A stretch of DNA of 64,000 nt from Tulasnella sp. 424. Taxonomy: Eukaryota > Basidiomycota > Agaricomycetes > Cantharellales > Tulasnellaceae. How positions within the stretch are numbered: position 1 is the stretch's first letter; the number at the start of each line of letters is the position of its first letter. Below the pieces are notes generated by a model. It made no database searches. It was not told the DNA's origin and saw only the letters and a program-made list of their open reading frames with translations. The translations under genes and the position numbers were made by a program. The stretch lies in contig WSUB01000046.1 in the NCBI GenBank assembly GCA_019633425.1, positions 124,001 to 188,000 of the forward strand. The letters run 5' to 3'. Positions 52,674 to 64,000 of this stretch are shown piece after piece.

Positions 52674-53990
52674 GGTCGTTGGTGGTAGTAACGATGTGTT
52701 TCAACTAGGAGTGGCGTATTGCCTCATCCTGACTGGTTGGCAGCTTTAGGAAAGCAAACGTCATTCGAACCATTCTATCCCTCCATATGTGAAACGTACC
52801 GGATCTTGGCACTGACAGATGGGCAAGTGTTATCTCCCCGAGTTGGAGCACGGCGGTCGCCGAAAGACTCCCGAGATGTCATCGCGAACCCACAGCCTTG
52901 GCAGTTAGAAACGCAACGCTGAAAGGATCGGATGACGTGAGAGGTTTCCACTTATGGGCGCTATATCTGCTCGCTTGGAAGACTGGGCAGCAGCAAAGAG
53001 CGAGCCTTGAGTTTGGTTGGCTTCCTAAATCCGTCTAACGCCGTCGTGTCGAGAACGCACCACCACCTGGCGTGCCCAACCAGTCTCGATCGTAAAGTCG
53101 CCCAAAGTAATTCTAGATTAGAATTGGTTGACGTCAGTACCTGGGGCCTGTCTGACCAGTTCGGCCTGGTGTTGGCGGTTTTCGGTCTTGTTTGTGCTTG
53201 GCGCCCAAAATAGAACAATAATCAAAGATGGTGAAGACCAACCGTGGGCGTGCGGGCTGATGTCAAGCCCGATCTCCACCCCACCGATCTGCCAACCGAA
53301 GCCGGCTGACGCCAAGTGTTCATATATCCCCCCACCCCTGGGCGTTGAGCCTCTGGTGACGATGGAGGTCGTTCATAGTAGCGCCTTGCCGATATTTCCT
53401 CGGCAAGGTCCGCGGCGCCACTTCCCTTGCCGAAAGTGGCCGGCCAAGCGAAATCCGTAGCGACGAAAAGCGGGGGATAGAAACCAGGGTGGCAGCTAGA
53501 GGAAAGAAGCTATCCTTAGCGGGCTGAAAGGGCGCCTTAACCTCCGAAAAGTAAGGCACGATAGCAACGGAAATTCAGTGATGTAATGAGACACGTATGT
53601 ATTGTTTCCGAATGAGCGCGCAGAGAATTCGACCATTTGGATAAGTTTTATATATATTCGGGGAGATTCTAACTACAATACCTATATACACCAGATTGAA
53701 TATTATAATTACCTGTTAACTATAATAATTTTGTCCAAGTTGGGAAAGAAGGCAAAGCCCGTTCGGAGGACGGCGACTTAAACCCCCGCGGCAGTTGGGC
53801 TGTGTAATCAACGTGGGGGTTGCAGAGAAGTCAAACCGGAAGCCGTGCACTCCCATATCCAGATGGGATCCGTGTGTGAACGCCGAGATATTATCAATCC
53901 CCTAGGATCGTGCATCCATCCCTCTCCTTTTTCTTTCTCACCACGCTACTTTTTCAACCTTCTGGCTTCAAACATCGCTGCTGGCCCAGG
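52674..53990. other. Intergenic; duplicated flank, 530 bp insertion and promoter of the cigA-like gene
   Basis: About 52873-53000 and 53525-53700 together reproduce 46540-46860. The stretch 53000-53525 is absent from that copy and has no terminal repeats or clear coding content; the 85-codon minus-strand frame in it has no domain. The last 200 bases include the leader of the next gene. Confidence 0.6.
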
Positions 53991-56429
53991 ATGCTCTTCA
54001 CTCGCTGGCGCACTCGTTTCTTCCCTTCTTCATCCGACACAACTTCACCTTCTCGTTTGCCTCTCAATGGTCTCCAATTCGATGCGATCGACGCAAGAAA
54101 GGGGTTCCTTTCTTCACCAGTGCGCAGCACTTTAGCCTTTTTTGGCACCGCTCTCCTTACGGGCTTGAGCTTTCACCTGTTAGCCCTCATGATGACAGGA
54201 GGGTTCACAAGTAGTTATAGAGGAGTATCGGTACTCGAAGATTGGGAGATGAGGGAACCACCACCACCAATAGTTGTGACTAGTGTAGTCGTGGGTTCAG
54301 ACGCTTGCCAAACTTCATTTCCGGCGCCTATTTCGGCATCGCCACCGCCACCAACCCCTACCACCGACCTTGAACAAGCTGCATCATTGACGGCTACTGT
54401 CGCAGAGACTGCTGTACCAGCTTCGTCGGAAGTCGTGACGAAGCAGAATGATACCGAGTTAGAGGAGCTTAGAGCCATGGTGTCCAAAACCAAGGGTTAC
54501 TTTGCACGTGATTGGAGTTTGTACCTGGGCTGGAATAACGTGCGTTCCTTCAAGCTGACATAGGTAGAAGATAAAGCTAACTTTGCTGTAATTTTAGATG
54601 AGATACATCATTGAAGCGGCATTAGAACAATCCCGACTCCTCAACCGAACGCTCATCCTGCCGTCTTTTGTCTACGCCCGTGCATGCGAGTGGGAAATGT
54701 ACGAGGGCTATCTTTTCTCTTTCTGACAGTCTAACCAACCACACGTCTTTCTTTCTCTCCCTTGCCAGCGAATTCTGCGCTGCATTCGCACCAATGGTCA
54801 ACCGGGGAAAAGCCGTCGACTCCACCGCTTGGGACACCTTACCAGCATACCAACAAATCGCCTACCGAATCCCAATGGAAGAAATGCTCGACACCCCACA
54901 CCTCCGCAAACTCGGCCACCCAGTCGTTCTCACGTCCCAGTTCTTGCGACTGTCCGGTTTAAACGACCCGGATCTAGAGACGTCCAAGGGGAACTTCGAT
55001 AAGGAAAAGTACCTCGGAACGCGCGCAGAAGATGGGAGCAAAATGACGTTGTTCGTGGTGAAGAACGACGAGTACGATCCTCACCGGGTTATACGCGTGG
55101 ATCGCGTGGGGCCGTTGGCAGACAAATTCGGACGCTTCGCTCATGGAGATGTTGGGACCGTGTCGATGAAGTTGTGGGAAAAAGTTGATTCCAAGCAGGA
55201 TCATACGATGATCAGGTGGGAGGAGGCTAGAGATATAGTGAAGGAGGATATGAAGGATCCTGGAGATGACGAGGAACTAGAGAAGGTGCTTGCAGGGATG
55301 GGGTGGGTTGCGGTGCATACGTGGGACGGATGGTTCGTATGCCCGTTCACCCCTCTGACTGCTCCACTTTGACTAAGGCTAGATTTTTTTTTTGATAGGT
55401 CTGGCATGGAGTGGCTTAAATCCGTTGTACAACCCGTCAAGCAAATCGCCCCCTTACGAAGTCTTCGAGGTTGGCAAGAAGACTACGCTTTTCTCGACCA
55501 CGATGTTGTTTTACTTGAAGGAGAAATCCATCTTGGCCGTAAACCCGTCAGTACCTCTCTTTTCCAATCTGGCTTTGTCTTTTTTTGGAATCGGGAAGGT
55601 TGAACTTGTGGTTTTTTTTTTTTTTTGGTTTCACTGGCAGGGTGCCATGTTCTTCAGCACCCCCGAAGCACGAGACGCTTATGCCAAAATTGTTCTCGAG
55701 GCCGTCAGACCTATCGATAAAATCCGCGAGCTGGGTGAGAAACTAGGTCAAAGGATGAAAAGACGTGTTGGTGGGAGGATGTGGATGGCTGCGCACATGC
55801 GGAGAGGTGACTGTACGTATTACCCTGACCTGCGTGGCACCTACAGCACACGGAAAGCCCTAACGCATTCCTTTTTACATGTTCGGAAACAGTCATCCGC
55901 GAAGGTTGGGTCATGGAACAAAATATTGGCGATCATTTGCTCCGGATCAAGGAGCATCTCGCAAACGGAAGTCGAATACTCCACGGGATCCATGAACGAC
56001 GGGAGGTTATCACTTTCCACGTACCAGACGTTGAACCAGATCAGACGCAGATCACGCTTGAGCCACCAGAAGACGGAGACCCGTAAGTCACCATCTCGAC
56101 CGGATATTTAACGAAAAAAACCCTTGCTTAGCACCTTCTCCTTGTCTCCCCCGCCCAGATTCTTCCTCGCAACGGACGAACGCTTCGCCAACAACCTCAT
56201 ATGGCTCCGACAAAACAACGCCGTCCTCATTTCAGATTTACTCACACCTCAAGACCGTCGAGAGTTTGGGTGGCCGATCATGATCACCGACGTCCTAGCG
56301 CTCGTGGAACAGGTGGTGATTTCGCACAGCTACTATTTTTATGCTCATGCGATGAGCAGTCTTGCCGGTGGTGCGGTGAATATGAGAGCGGGTAAAGGGA
56401 AGGATTATAGAACAAGTTGGATTGATTGA
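53991..56429 (+). CDS. cigA-like type II membrane protein, O-fucosyltransferase-like fold (2)
   Basis: ATG 53991 starts a short cytosolic segment and one anchor (TLAFFGTALLTGLSFHLLAL), then a Pro/Thr-rich stem. Exon 1 ends at 54539 (SLYLGWNN) and joins MRYIIEAALEQSRLLNRTLI, LPSFVYARACEWEI, EFCAAFAPMVNRGKAVDSTA and YRIPMEEMLDTPHLRKLGHP. Later exons give DYAFLDHDVVLLEGEIHLGR, MWMAAHMRRGDC (HxRxGD-type sugar-nucleotide motif), FFLATDERFANNLIWLRQ, LISDLLTPQDRREFGW and YFYAHAMSSLAGGAVNMRA. The last residues are SWID. About eight exons. It is the same broad fold class as the gene at 6.9-8.9 kb but a different subfamily. It probably works in the Golgi; the acceptor is unknown. Confidence 0.82.
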
Positions 56430-57683
56430 ATGGTTGCCCCGCCTCTCCCCCCCTTTTTTATGCTTGTTTGGCGAGGGTGACACATCCATGGACTTTTCTA
56501 GACAGACTCGCTTTAACGCCTTTTTTCACTTTCGATTCACTATTGTAGCCCTACATAAGGTATCTTTGTATCTACTCGTCTTCGTTCCCTCATACGCTTA
56601 ATTCCTTGCGAGTCTACACGCATCATCCCGCCCTCCCATCGTGCGCGCGCGACCGCCCAATTTGGCCAAGTACATGTCTGACGACGCAGTGCCCATCACC
56701 GAACGGCATGGCTTCTCCACCGTTTCCTTTTCTTCCCCGTGAAGGGACGAAAAACTTGAAGGAGGTCTCCGAAGTGGGTGCCTGATCGGCCGACATTTTG
56801 GCGAGATGAACGAAACTATTGCACTACTGTCCATGTGTGGGGTTGCCTACCATAAACGGATTAATCGACGTCGAGCGCGGAGACCGAGACACCGGACGTA
56901 AGCACGTTTATCCTGCGGGGGTGCGTCTCCGGACCGTCGACTTACCAACGGACCGCGTCTCGATTCGGAGCCGAATACAAACGCTAAGCGTCCACGAGTA
57001 CGGCACGTTTTTTTCACAACAGAAAAAAAAGCCCCAAATTCAAACTTTTCCGGCGGTTCAACGTTTCATCTCGCCCTACTCGCCCTTTCGCCGCCGCGTT
57101 GTAAGGGGCAGATCGGGTGAACCTTTATCATCTGACTTACCCTTCTGTGGCCATCGACCTGAACACATAATGATGTGGACAACTCTCCCCCTTCCCCCGC
57201 GTTCACGAAAGCAACGACCGAGACCCCGGAGGCGTTATTTTTATTCTTGGCGACATCTCTCGAAACTTTTACCCCGTAACATACATACGAGCTCGGGTAC
57301 GAATAAGTCACCGAGTCTCAATCCACCCAGGTCCCGGTGCTCGGATTCCAAAACCAGCCCTGCCGCTTAAACGATTTCCATGCGATCACCTTCTCCGGTT
57401 AGGTCATCATTTCAGTGCGTGCGGCATGATCCATGTCTCTGCAGGCTCAGACCCATTCATCGCCGTCACACTGGGGCCCTCCACCCCCCTGTCTCCTCAA
57501 TTCAAATCGAACTGAATTGAGTGCTCTATCTGTGGACGTATGAATGACAGCCAGGCGTGCTCTTTTCATAAAGGTCTCGTCGAGCGAACGAGGTTTTTCG
57601 TTTTCTTCTGGAAGCACTCGCCCTTGCATGCCCCCGCCCCGACGAAGGTAAACCCGTGCGCCTTTTACGCCATAGCTGAAGGA
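56430..57683. other. Intergenic region without a supported gene
   Basis: Open frames of up to 183 codons exist (56819-57370 plus strand), but they are Arg/Pro/Ser-rich, have no recognisable domain and no good splice partners. The right end holds the promoter of the DUF6533 gene. Confidence 0.45.
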
Positions 57684-59443
57684 ATGTCGACCGAGGAGCT
57701 CAAACATGTGGTGTTAACGGCGGTGAAAGGTCTCATTTCAAGTCGATATACTGGAGGTAAGTAACAGGTCGTCGCTCGCCTTTCATTCCACGCCTAAAGC
57801 GGGGCTGGCTTTCTTGTAGTGGCTGGATATACGATCTTGATATACGATCATATCCTTACGATCCCGATAGAGGTGAGCAGGTTAGCTTGTGGTTAATGCG
57901 AAGCGTTTTCTGACCTCGGTATTTGCGCCTCCGCCGTGGCTAGATCGAACTCATCTGGCGTAAACCCAAAGGCTTTGTAACATATGCATTTTTATTCAAC
58001 CGCTATTTAGTGAGCATTCTTGATAGCATTGCGTCTCGTCCCCACTTCGGAGTCTAATTCGACGTGCTTGATTTTGTGCAGGTTCCGCTGGTCATTGCGG
58101 TGGGGATCTTCCAGATGAGCGGGGGGACCCGCAACGTACCGTCCTCCGTAAGCTCTACACGCTGATTGATCGAGACGCGAATTTCATTTCTGAAGCACTC
58201 GCACCTCTAACGCTTAGTTCTGCCACGCGTGGCTATGGATTGAAGGAGCGTGCATGATTACAGGCTACGGCATCGCCCACTACTTGGCATCGCTTCGAGT
58301 TCGAGCGTTGCATTCAGCACGACCATGGGTTGATCGGACACTGTTGATTGCGGGCGTGCTTTACGCAGTGGTAACGGTTTCCGTCACCTTGGCAATTGAG
58401 GTTAATGTGGGCAGTGAGTTTTCGTTTGGTGCCTCAATAACCTCGTCGAACACCCAATCTCACATCGATCCCTAACCCCAGAAACCTTTGTTTGGGATAC
58501 AACGTTTAATGTGTGCAATGGGACGGTAAGCCGCCGTTCGCTAACTCAACGCCGAACCCGCGGTTACTGAGTAATTCCGTGCTCCACATTTCTGTAGCCC
58601 ACATCGTATATGCACGGCGTGAGTATTGATATTACCTTTTCTCCGTGTTGGTTCGTCACACTAACTACGTGATGGTAGTCATGGATCCCAGGTCTAATGT
58701 TCGAATCGGTCCTATTCACCCTGATCATTCTGAAAGCTGTCCGTGACTGGAGGAGGGATCTTTCCTTTCCTATCACACGACTGCTTTATCGTGATGGTGA
58801 GTATTTCGTTCGCCCCGGTATAGTAAAGAAGCGTGGACTCATGGTCTGGCTTTTCATTCAAGGTTTCCTCTACTTCGGAGTGATGGCTGGTTGCAGTATC
58901 TTCAACATCATTGCTTCGTCGAGCCTTCCATCAACTTATTTCCTACTAGCAAAATAGTGAGTAAAACCATGTATCACACGACGTACAACATGAGACGCTT
59001 ACCGCTGGTGCTTGTATTTCTCTTTTGGATCTCATCGTAGCTTCGCCTTCTCCCTCGTCACCGTCATGTCGTCCCGTATCGTTCTGAACCTCCGGACCCT
59101 CCGTCAAAATCCAGCAGACGGAACCAGCATCACGACGGATCGCGGCGTTGAGCTGGGAGCAATAAGCATTGGACAAACGCGGAGATCTGCTTTCCCCGGA
59201 ACGCTCCTCAGTCCCGGTCGAGACCCCGCTATTCGATCGAATTGGTCGCAATCAGCTCAGAGCTCGGCGTGGCCATTGAACGAGTCGAAAGCGGGCGACG
59301 GTGACTCTAGTCGTATTCCATCATCCGTCGCTGTTACGATTCAAGTGGATGTGCACCGCGATGTCCAGGTTGATGAAGTCGACGAAGACTCGGCAGACGA
59401 CTCGAGGTGGAGAGGAGACGACAAGAAAGGCGTCAGGGTATAG
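57684..59443 (+). CDS. DUF6533-domain membrane protein A
   Basis: ATG 57684 gives MSTEELKHVVLTAVKGLIS. After a first intron (donor after 57756) the DUF6533 motif follows: VAGYTILIYDHILTIPIEIE then LIWRKPKGFVTYAFLFNRYL. Further exons supply predicted membrane helices (VPLVIAVGIFQMSGG, WLWIEGACMITGYGIAHYLA, LLIAGVLYAVVTVSVTLAI, MFESVLFTLIILKAV, LMVWLFIQGFLYFGVMAG and AFSLVTVMSSRIVLNLRTLR), consistent with a seven-helix topology. The cytosolic tail is polar and acidic and ends DDKKGVRV. DUF6533 proteins are abundant in Agaricomycetes and resemble receptors, but no ligand or signalling partner is known. There are about eight exons; two very short internal ones (near 58490-58530 and 58597-58620) are uncertain. 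Confidence 0.78.
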
Positions 59444-59819
59444 GCCCCGGTAGATATATAATCTATGATCCGTCCATGTAGCTTAGGTCCCGGTGTTGTT
59501 GTAACGATGGCTTGATCGTTCGTTCTTGGCCACCTATCATATGAACCCCCTTTGTTCACCCATGTGAAGCTTGCGTCAGGAAAAGTTGGGATTCGACGGC
59601 CGACCCTTCCTCGGCGGCGGCTGCGTGCGTTCAGATTTGAACCGCGGATTTGGGGGGACCCAAGTCGGCGAGAATAACGCCGTAGGATCGCACTTCGGCA
59701 CGGACTTTGTAGCACATCTATGGCTTATTGGATCTGGGTAAACGGCTGCGACGCTGCAAAACGGGTGAATGGGGTACAAAATCACATTCTTATGGAGGTT
59801 CTGGAAGTCATATGAAGTT
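59444..59819. other. Intergenic between convergent genes
   Basis: About 380 bp holding the 3' ends of the DUF6533 gene A and of the F-box gene on the minus strand. No gene is seen. Confidence 0.5.
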
Positions 59820-61340
59820 CTAGTTTAAGATCGATACTTGACTGACTAAGGATCTCAACCTGTCAAGACTTGCTTCGTTGACATCGACATTCTTGAGAAT
59901 AACGCTTTCAATGGTCCTGACTGCAGGCTCGTCGCGCCGGACCCGGACGAGGTCCAGCAGCAGAGGCTCCCACTCCCCGCCCACAATCCGGAGGTGCTGT
60001 AGACCCGGGAATACCCATCCGCCTTTCTCCTGGGGCTCGATTAGGGGCTTTAAGAACTCTGGAAAGTTGGAGATTGCGAGCCTGGATAGGCCAACTAGCC
60101 TGACGCCCCATGGAAGAAAAATCGAGGAGACGACATGTTTACCTCCTCCTGTTTCCGACAAATCGAGCTCTCGTTGACCGCGCATGACGGGTTCGAGGAT
60201 ATAACTTGTAGCGGCAAATGTTGGACCGTGGAATGCTGTCCACTGCTTCACGCGGAGATGGGCATCGACCTGGGTGCAGGGAGAAGGGCAGGTGAAGGCG
60301 ATTTCCCACTCGTCGCGACTCTGAACTTGAACCGAGCAGTCCTCGTTTAGCATCTGGATCCGGTCGCACAGATATCCAAACAGATTCTGGGTCGCCGCTA
60401 GGTTGTAGCGGGCCTCGGTGAGTTTGAGATGAATTGAGGTCGTGGCTGGCATCGAGATACGGGCGAGGAGGTCGAAAGTATCAGAAATGTCGTGGTCAAT
60501 GGCCCACCAAAAGTACCGCAGGGATGGCGCCGAGACTTTGGGCAAAGTCACGGGGTTATAATTTTTGCGCAGTGGCGTCTCGATCACCTTGAGCCGCTCA
60601 AGGGCGGGGCTCTCTGCGATGAGCCCCAAGAGTGTTGCTGAATCCAGATCGAAGACAGCCGACCGTAATTCCAACGACCGCAAACCGTTTCCAATGGCTT
60701 CCGCAATCTGGCTCCATTTCATATCCCAGGACTCAACAATAGTCAGCGACTGGAGTTTAGACAGCTGGGGTAGCTGGGGATTCGACGTTACGGTCCGAGT
60801 AAGGTGGGTGATTGTGAGGTGACGAAGTCCGGAGTTCGGGAGAGAAGAGAACTGTTCCCAAATCGGACCAAATGATGTATCAAGGGAGCCCCAACGATGT
60901 GATAACGGGATCATTCTGGCCGCGAAGTCTTGGCAGTAGTCGGTTGGCCGGCATATCAGGTTAAGCCCTGTGTCTCTCGACCTCTCCAACGCGATGCTGA
61001 AGCGCTTTCTGGGGAAGTCAACACACGATAAGGTGTTCCAGAACTGCGGAGACGATAGGATAACTTGATTCCAATGCGACGAGACACGACGCAAGGCTTG
61101 TTGCCTTAGAAGGTAGTTGGGCGGGCGTCCGGGGCGGTGATGGGGCCGGTCATACTCCAATGCCTCGTAGAGTATGTCGTGGAGAAGCTCGTTCGGTAGC
61201 TGATAGACTGGCTGACGAGTATTCCACTGCCGTCGTAGCGAGATCTTGAGCCCCCTTGCTGCGGATTGAATTGCCGTGCAGATCGACAGGACGCTTTCGA
61301 CGGGCGCAAGTTGGTCGGAGACCACGAGTCTGAGTATCAA
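59820..61340 (-). CDS. F-box protein, single exon, 506 residues
   Basis: An intronless frame with an F-box at about residues 45-95: VYQLPNELLHDILYEALEYD, then RRVSSHWNQVILSSPQFWN, the usual L-P-E/L...I...V......W spacing and Trp near the end. A leucine-rich body follows: NSGLRHLTITHLTRTV, LSKLQSLTIVESWDM, GLRSLELRSAVFDLDSATL and SPALERLKVIETPLRK. This is the typical basidiomycete F-box/LRR plan, probably an SCF substrate adaptor. It is not closely related to the short F-box-like family at 22-46 kb. The first ATG (61338-61340) is used; an in-frame stop lies shortly upstream. Confidence 0.78.
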   Translation of the reverse strand: MILRLVVSDQLAPVESVLSICTAIQSAARGLKISLRRQWNTRQPVYQLPNELLHDILYEALEYDRPHHRPGRPPNYLLRQQALRRVSSHWNQVILSSPQFWNTLSCVDFPRKRFSIALERSRDTGLNLICRPTDYCQDFAARMIPLSHRWGSLDTSFGPIWEQFSSLPNSGLRHLTITHLTRTVTSNPQLPQLSKLQSLTIVESWDMKWSQIAEAIGNGLRSLELRSAVFDLDSATLLGLIAESPALERLKVIETPLRKNYNPVTLPKVSAPSLRYFWWAIDHDISDTFDLLARISMPATTSIHLKLTEARYNLAATQNLFGYLCDRIQMLNEDCSVQVQSRDEWEIAFTCPSPCTQVDAHLRVKQWTAFHGPTFAATSYILEPVMRGQRELDLSETGGGKHVVSSIFLPWGVRLVGLSRLAISNFPEFLKPLIEPQEKGGWVFPGLQHLRIVGGEWEPLLLDLVRVRRDEPAVRTIESVILKNVDVNEASLDRLRSLVSQVSILN

Positions 61341-62092
61341 AGTTCACTGAGACGAGCTTAAAAATTCAACGAGCACGTTTCTGACCTTCGATGGCTGGAG
61401 AGTAATGTATGGAGGGAGGCGTCTATGGTCTCAGCACTTCCATCAAACCGAGAGATCTGATTCATCCTGTTAGCTATTCATAGAAAAAATTAGAAAGAGT
61501 ACGAGTTTGAATATGAGATGTACATGTACCTTTCTGACAACGTCATGCATGCGACTACAGTGACGTTTGATGCTCGACCGACACGGCCTGGAAACCCCTG
61601 AGCCGAAATGAATAACGAACAGTCTTTACTGAAGAGATGGGATTAGAGGATTGGGAGCTCTGTTCTGTGGGTCCACCTTGCAAGACGAAGAACGTAGGAG
61701 AGTGAGTGGTCGTCGGAACCAAACTCGTTCCTGGGGCTGAACATAGCAAACACCTCCAAGCCATCATATATTCAACAAGTTCCCCGGCCCGGGTTACACG
61801 GAAAACACCGGCCCGCAAGAGGAACAACGAGGGACGGTCACGCGAAGCAAACAGTTGCCGTGGAAAGGTGTAAGATTACAAATATGCCAGCGAAAGCGCA
61901 TGAGGGAGGGCAAAAAATAGGACACGTGAAGCCGAAAGTGTACATAATATAGATACCTTTCAAGAAGGGTCCGGGGTAGTAAGTTAATACTCTGCAATAA
62001 ACTGAGTACCATGACTCGGGGGGATGATCCAAGAAGTGAAGTAAATAATGCGGAGACACGCAATGAAAGCGGTCCCCGACGTCGAGAGAAGG
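61341..62092. other. Intergenic between the F-box gene promoter and DUF6533 gene B
   Basis: No supported gene. Minus-strand frames of 90-115 codons overlap one another without domains. Includes the F-box gene promoter at the left and the 3' flank of the DUF6533 gene at the right. Confidence 0.45.
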
Positions 62093-63863
62093 TCAAAGCC
62101 AAGTTGGGTTGTCGTGTGGACATTTTTTCCATCGTCTCCATGGGGGCGGCGGGGTCGGTGTTTCCGGTTCGCTTCCTTCTGCCTCGGTTTTACTTGACGA
62201 CCCAACTTTCCAACTTCCTTTTACTCTGGTCATTTCAAGTTCGTCTCCGCCGTCGTTCGTCACGTCCCCACTCTCTCGAGGCACCGACTCCCCTTCCCCT
62301 TCATCGTCGTCTTGTGGGTCGTGGTCGTGCGCTGACATACGATTTGCTCGGCGAGCACCATATCTCCATGTCATTGGGGAGTGCGCTGTCGAGGGAGTGG
62401 TGGGTTGAAGACTGTAATGTGGGGCTGAATCGTTCAAGTCGACGGTGGGGAACATAAAGCCGGTCTCGTCCAAACGTTGTTCTTCGATTTGGCCGCGGAG
62501 GTTGAGTAGGAGGCGGGTGCCCATGATAGCTACAAAGCTGCGCATCCATCTGAAATGCAGAGATTGAGCGAGCTGGGATGCACAATCCGTGGAGACGACT
62601 TACGGGATAAACCAATACGACCTGGATGCAGGAGAAAGGTAGAGGAAGACAATGTTAAATATCATCATTGCGAACGTGGCAACATAATAAATAAGGCCGT
62701 CTCGGAAGACGATGGTGAGAGTGGGAAATAATGATCGTTCTGCGTGAAGAAAAGTGCGTCAATAATCTAAGCTGACGGATCCGCCGCACCCGGCATACCT
62801 TGGGAGAAAAAATGGAGGCACTTTTTCAATGTGAAACCGAGAACAGCTATAAGAACGTGAGTCTGAATCAGTGTACCGTGCCACCGTACTCAGATAAGTT
62901 GCTCACTTGTGTCGAAGAGAAGGAGGGGCAAGTGGATTGCCGGAATCCAAGAATAGCAATCTTTGCAGTCGGGAAGACAACCAACCAGAGGGGAGACAGT
63001 AGGATAATAGAAAAACTTGCTAATTAAGACTCCATAGAATGACAGAGTGGTGGCGAGGCTGACCTGTGAAGATTATAAAGGGGAAAGATTACACTCAGTG
63101 AAGGTCCGCCACCTGCACCCAACTGAATAACTTACGCAAAACAGGATCGAGAGAAACATGACCACGCATCTGTTCTTTTCGTATAGCGCATAAACGCGAA
63201 GTAGAAGCGTAACTAGCGAGAGGAAATCAACGGGAGTGATGTTGATTAGTTATAGTTGTTTTATGGAAGCTCGTCCGCGCGTTTGCCCCATTTGGAAGGC
63301 GAGCAACGACGAAATCCGTACCTTGAACGAACGCGACAACGAATATGTCGAAACAATGTACCAGGGGTGTCCAAATCTTGCATTGCTGTATGTCCGAGCA
63401 GAGGTTAACGAACGAACACGTCAGAAACCTGAGCGAGAGAACGAACACTAATCGGGATATCAGAAGCCGTATTGACTGCAGAACCCGGCGAGAGGCGCAA
63501 AAACGATGCAAAGGTCCTTCAGCTGGGGAAGCAAACGGTATATAACGAGTCACTCACAATGGACTTCGGTGACGGATATGATGATCAGGGGGTAGCGGTG
63601 GATGAGATAAAGGATTTTCCCGGCCGACAGCCTAGCTTTCCAAATGAACCGATACTCGAGTTCCAAGCAAATGAGCCAATCCCAGATGGCGAGCGCCGTA
63701 CCTCCGGCTAAAATCAGAAGGAAGAAGAACGCGCCCAGTTTATTGGGATTTTTTGAGCTGGCAGAAGTCGGTTTGTTCGGCGAATTCCATACTAACCTGA
63801 GAGATAGTGCGCTACTCGGAGGTTCAGCAGGTCCTTGAGGTATGTCGCTACAATGTCGTCCAT
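62093..63863 (-). CDS. DUF6533-domain membrane protein B
   Basis: ATG 63861-63863 gives MDDIVATYLKDLLNLRVAHY. Exon 1 ends at 63797, and exon 2 starts at 63707 with the DUF6533 motif: GGTALAIWDWLICLELEYR then FIWKARLSAGKILYLIHRYP. Downstream exons give VLIAVLGFTLKKCLHFFSQ and the next block, LTIVFRDGLIYYVATFAMM, with IFNIVFLYLSPASRSYWFIP. The last exon reads MRSFVAIMGTRLLLNLRGQ, then a polar acidic cytosolic tail ending DNPTWL. The order matches DUF6533 gene A (for example RIVLNLRTLR at the last helix). Exons between 62.9 and 63.6 kb were not resolved. The two genes are distant paralogues, not recent duplicates. Confidence 0.72.
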
Positions 63864-64000
63864 AAAACCATCGGGACCAGTGGGAGGGAGGTCGAGCGTG
63901 TCGAAGGAATGGAGGGGGAGGGGGAGAGGTGAGGAAGCAGGTTGAGTTGAGAGAAGCCAAGCCTCCTAGTGCTTTCCCACTCTAGGGGATTCCACGCCGA

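Noticed and set aside
56819..57370. 183-codon plus-strand frame
   Set aside because: Arg/Pro/Ser-rich with no domain or paralogue; the opposite strand is also open in part.
62011..62457. 148-codon plus-strand frame
   Set aside because: Antisense to the last exon of DUF6533 gene B, whose family motif (GTRLLLNLRGQ) is recognisable on the other strand.
1..64000. CRISPR arrays, rRNA genes, tRNA genes, terpene/PKS/NRPS clusters
   Set aside because: None seen. The repeats present are tandem minisatellites and gene duplications, and neighbouring genes do not form a biosynthetic set.

Overview
The window is nuclear DNA from a filamentous basidiomycete, most likely an Agaricomycete. Genes are split by many 45-70 bp GT-AG introns. 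The gene content includes fungal eEF3, an Spp1-type PHD protein, WSC and DUF6533 proteins, cigA-like O-fucosyltransferase-fold proteins and an expanded F-box-like family. No species can be named from the sequence alone. All exon models were traced by eye from splice signals and family motifs.

Layout. At 1-6.9 kb lie a mitochondrial ribosomal protein uL4m gene (minus, cut by the window edge), a divergent cytosolic uS9/RPS16 gene, a SERF-like gene, a secreted WSC-type protein and one weak hypothetical. At 6.9-12.1 kb a cigA-like membrane glycosyltransferase-fold gene (minus) diverges from an Spp1/CFP1-like COMPASS subunit gene (plus). From 12.1 to 28.3 kb the DNA is a mosaic of segmental duplications: three histidine-phosphatase genes, two NmrA-like reductase genes, two WW-domain genes (one with a nonsense codon), a broken copy of the spp1 3' end and one F-box-like gene. 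PGM2-NmrA1 and NmrA2-PGM3 form opposed arms of a large inverted repeat. From 28.3 to 46.3 kb, F-box-like genes occur as one pseudogene plus two pairs in inverted arms. These arms enclose a hypothetical acidic protein, glutamate-cysteine ligase copy A and a PhzF-like protein.

From 46.5 to 53.7 kb is a second glutamate-cysteine ligase (copy B). Its last exon has been split by insertion of a 3'-truncated eEF3 gene, and a 280 bp MITE-like element sits in its last intron. From 53.9 kb to the end lie a second cigA-like gene, two DUF6533 seven-helix-like membrane proteins and a long single-exon F-box protein.

Most single-copy genes are housekeeping: translation, chromatin methylation and glutathione synthesis. 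The unusual content is the rearrangement history. Nested inverted and direct duplications, gene-fragment insertion and early decay of some copies can be read from junctions that the paired copies define. I found no convincing new multi-gene biological system. The strongest leads are the eEF3 insertion into GCL-B, the two large inverted repeats, the conserved GC-AG intron and coding micro-exon, and the N-terminal extension of uS9.
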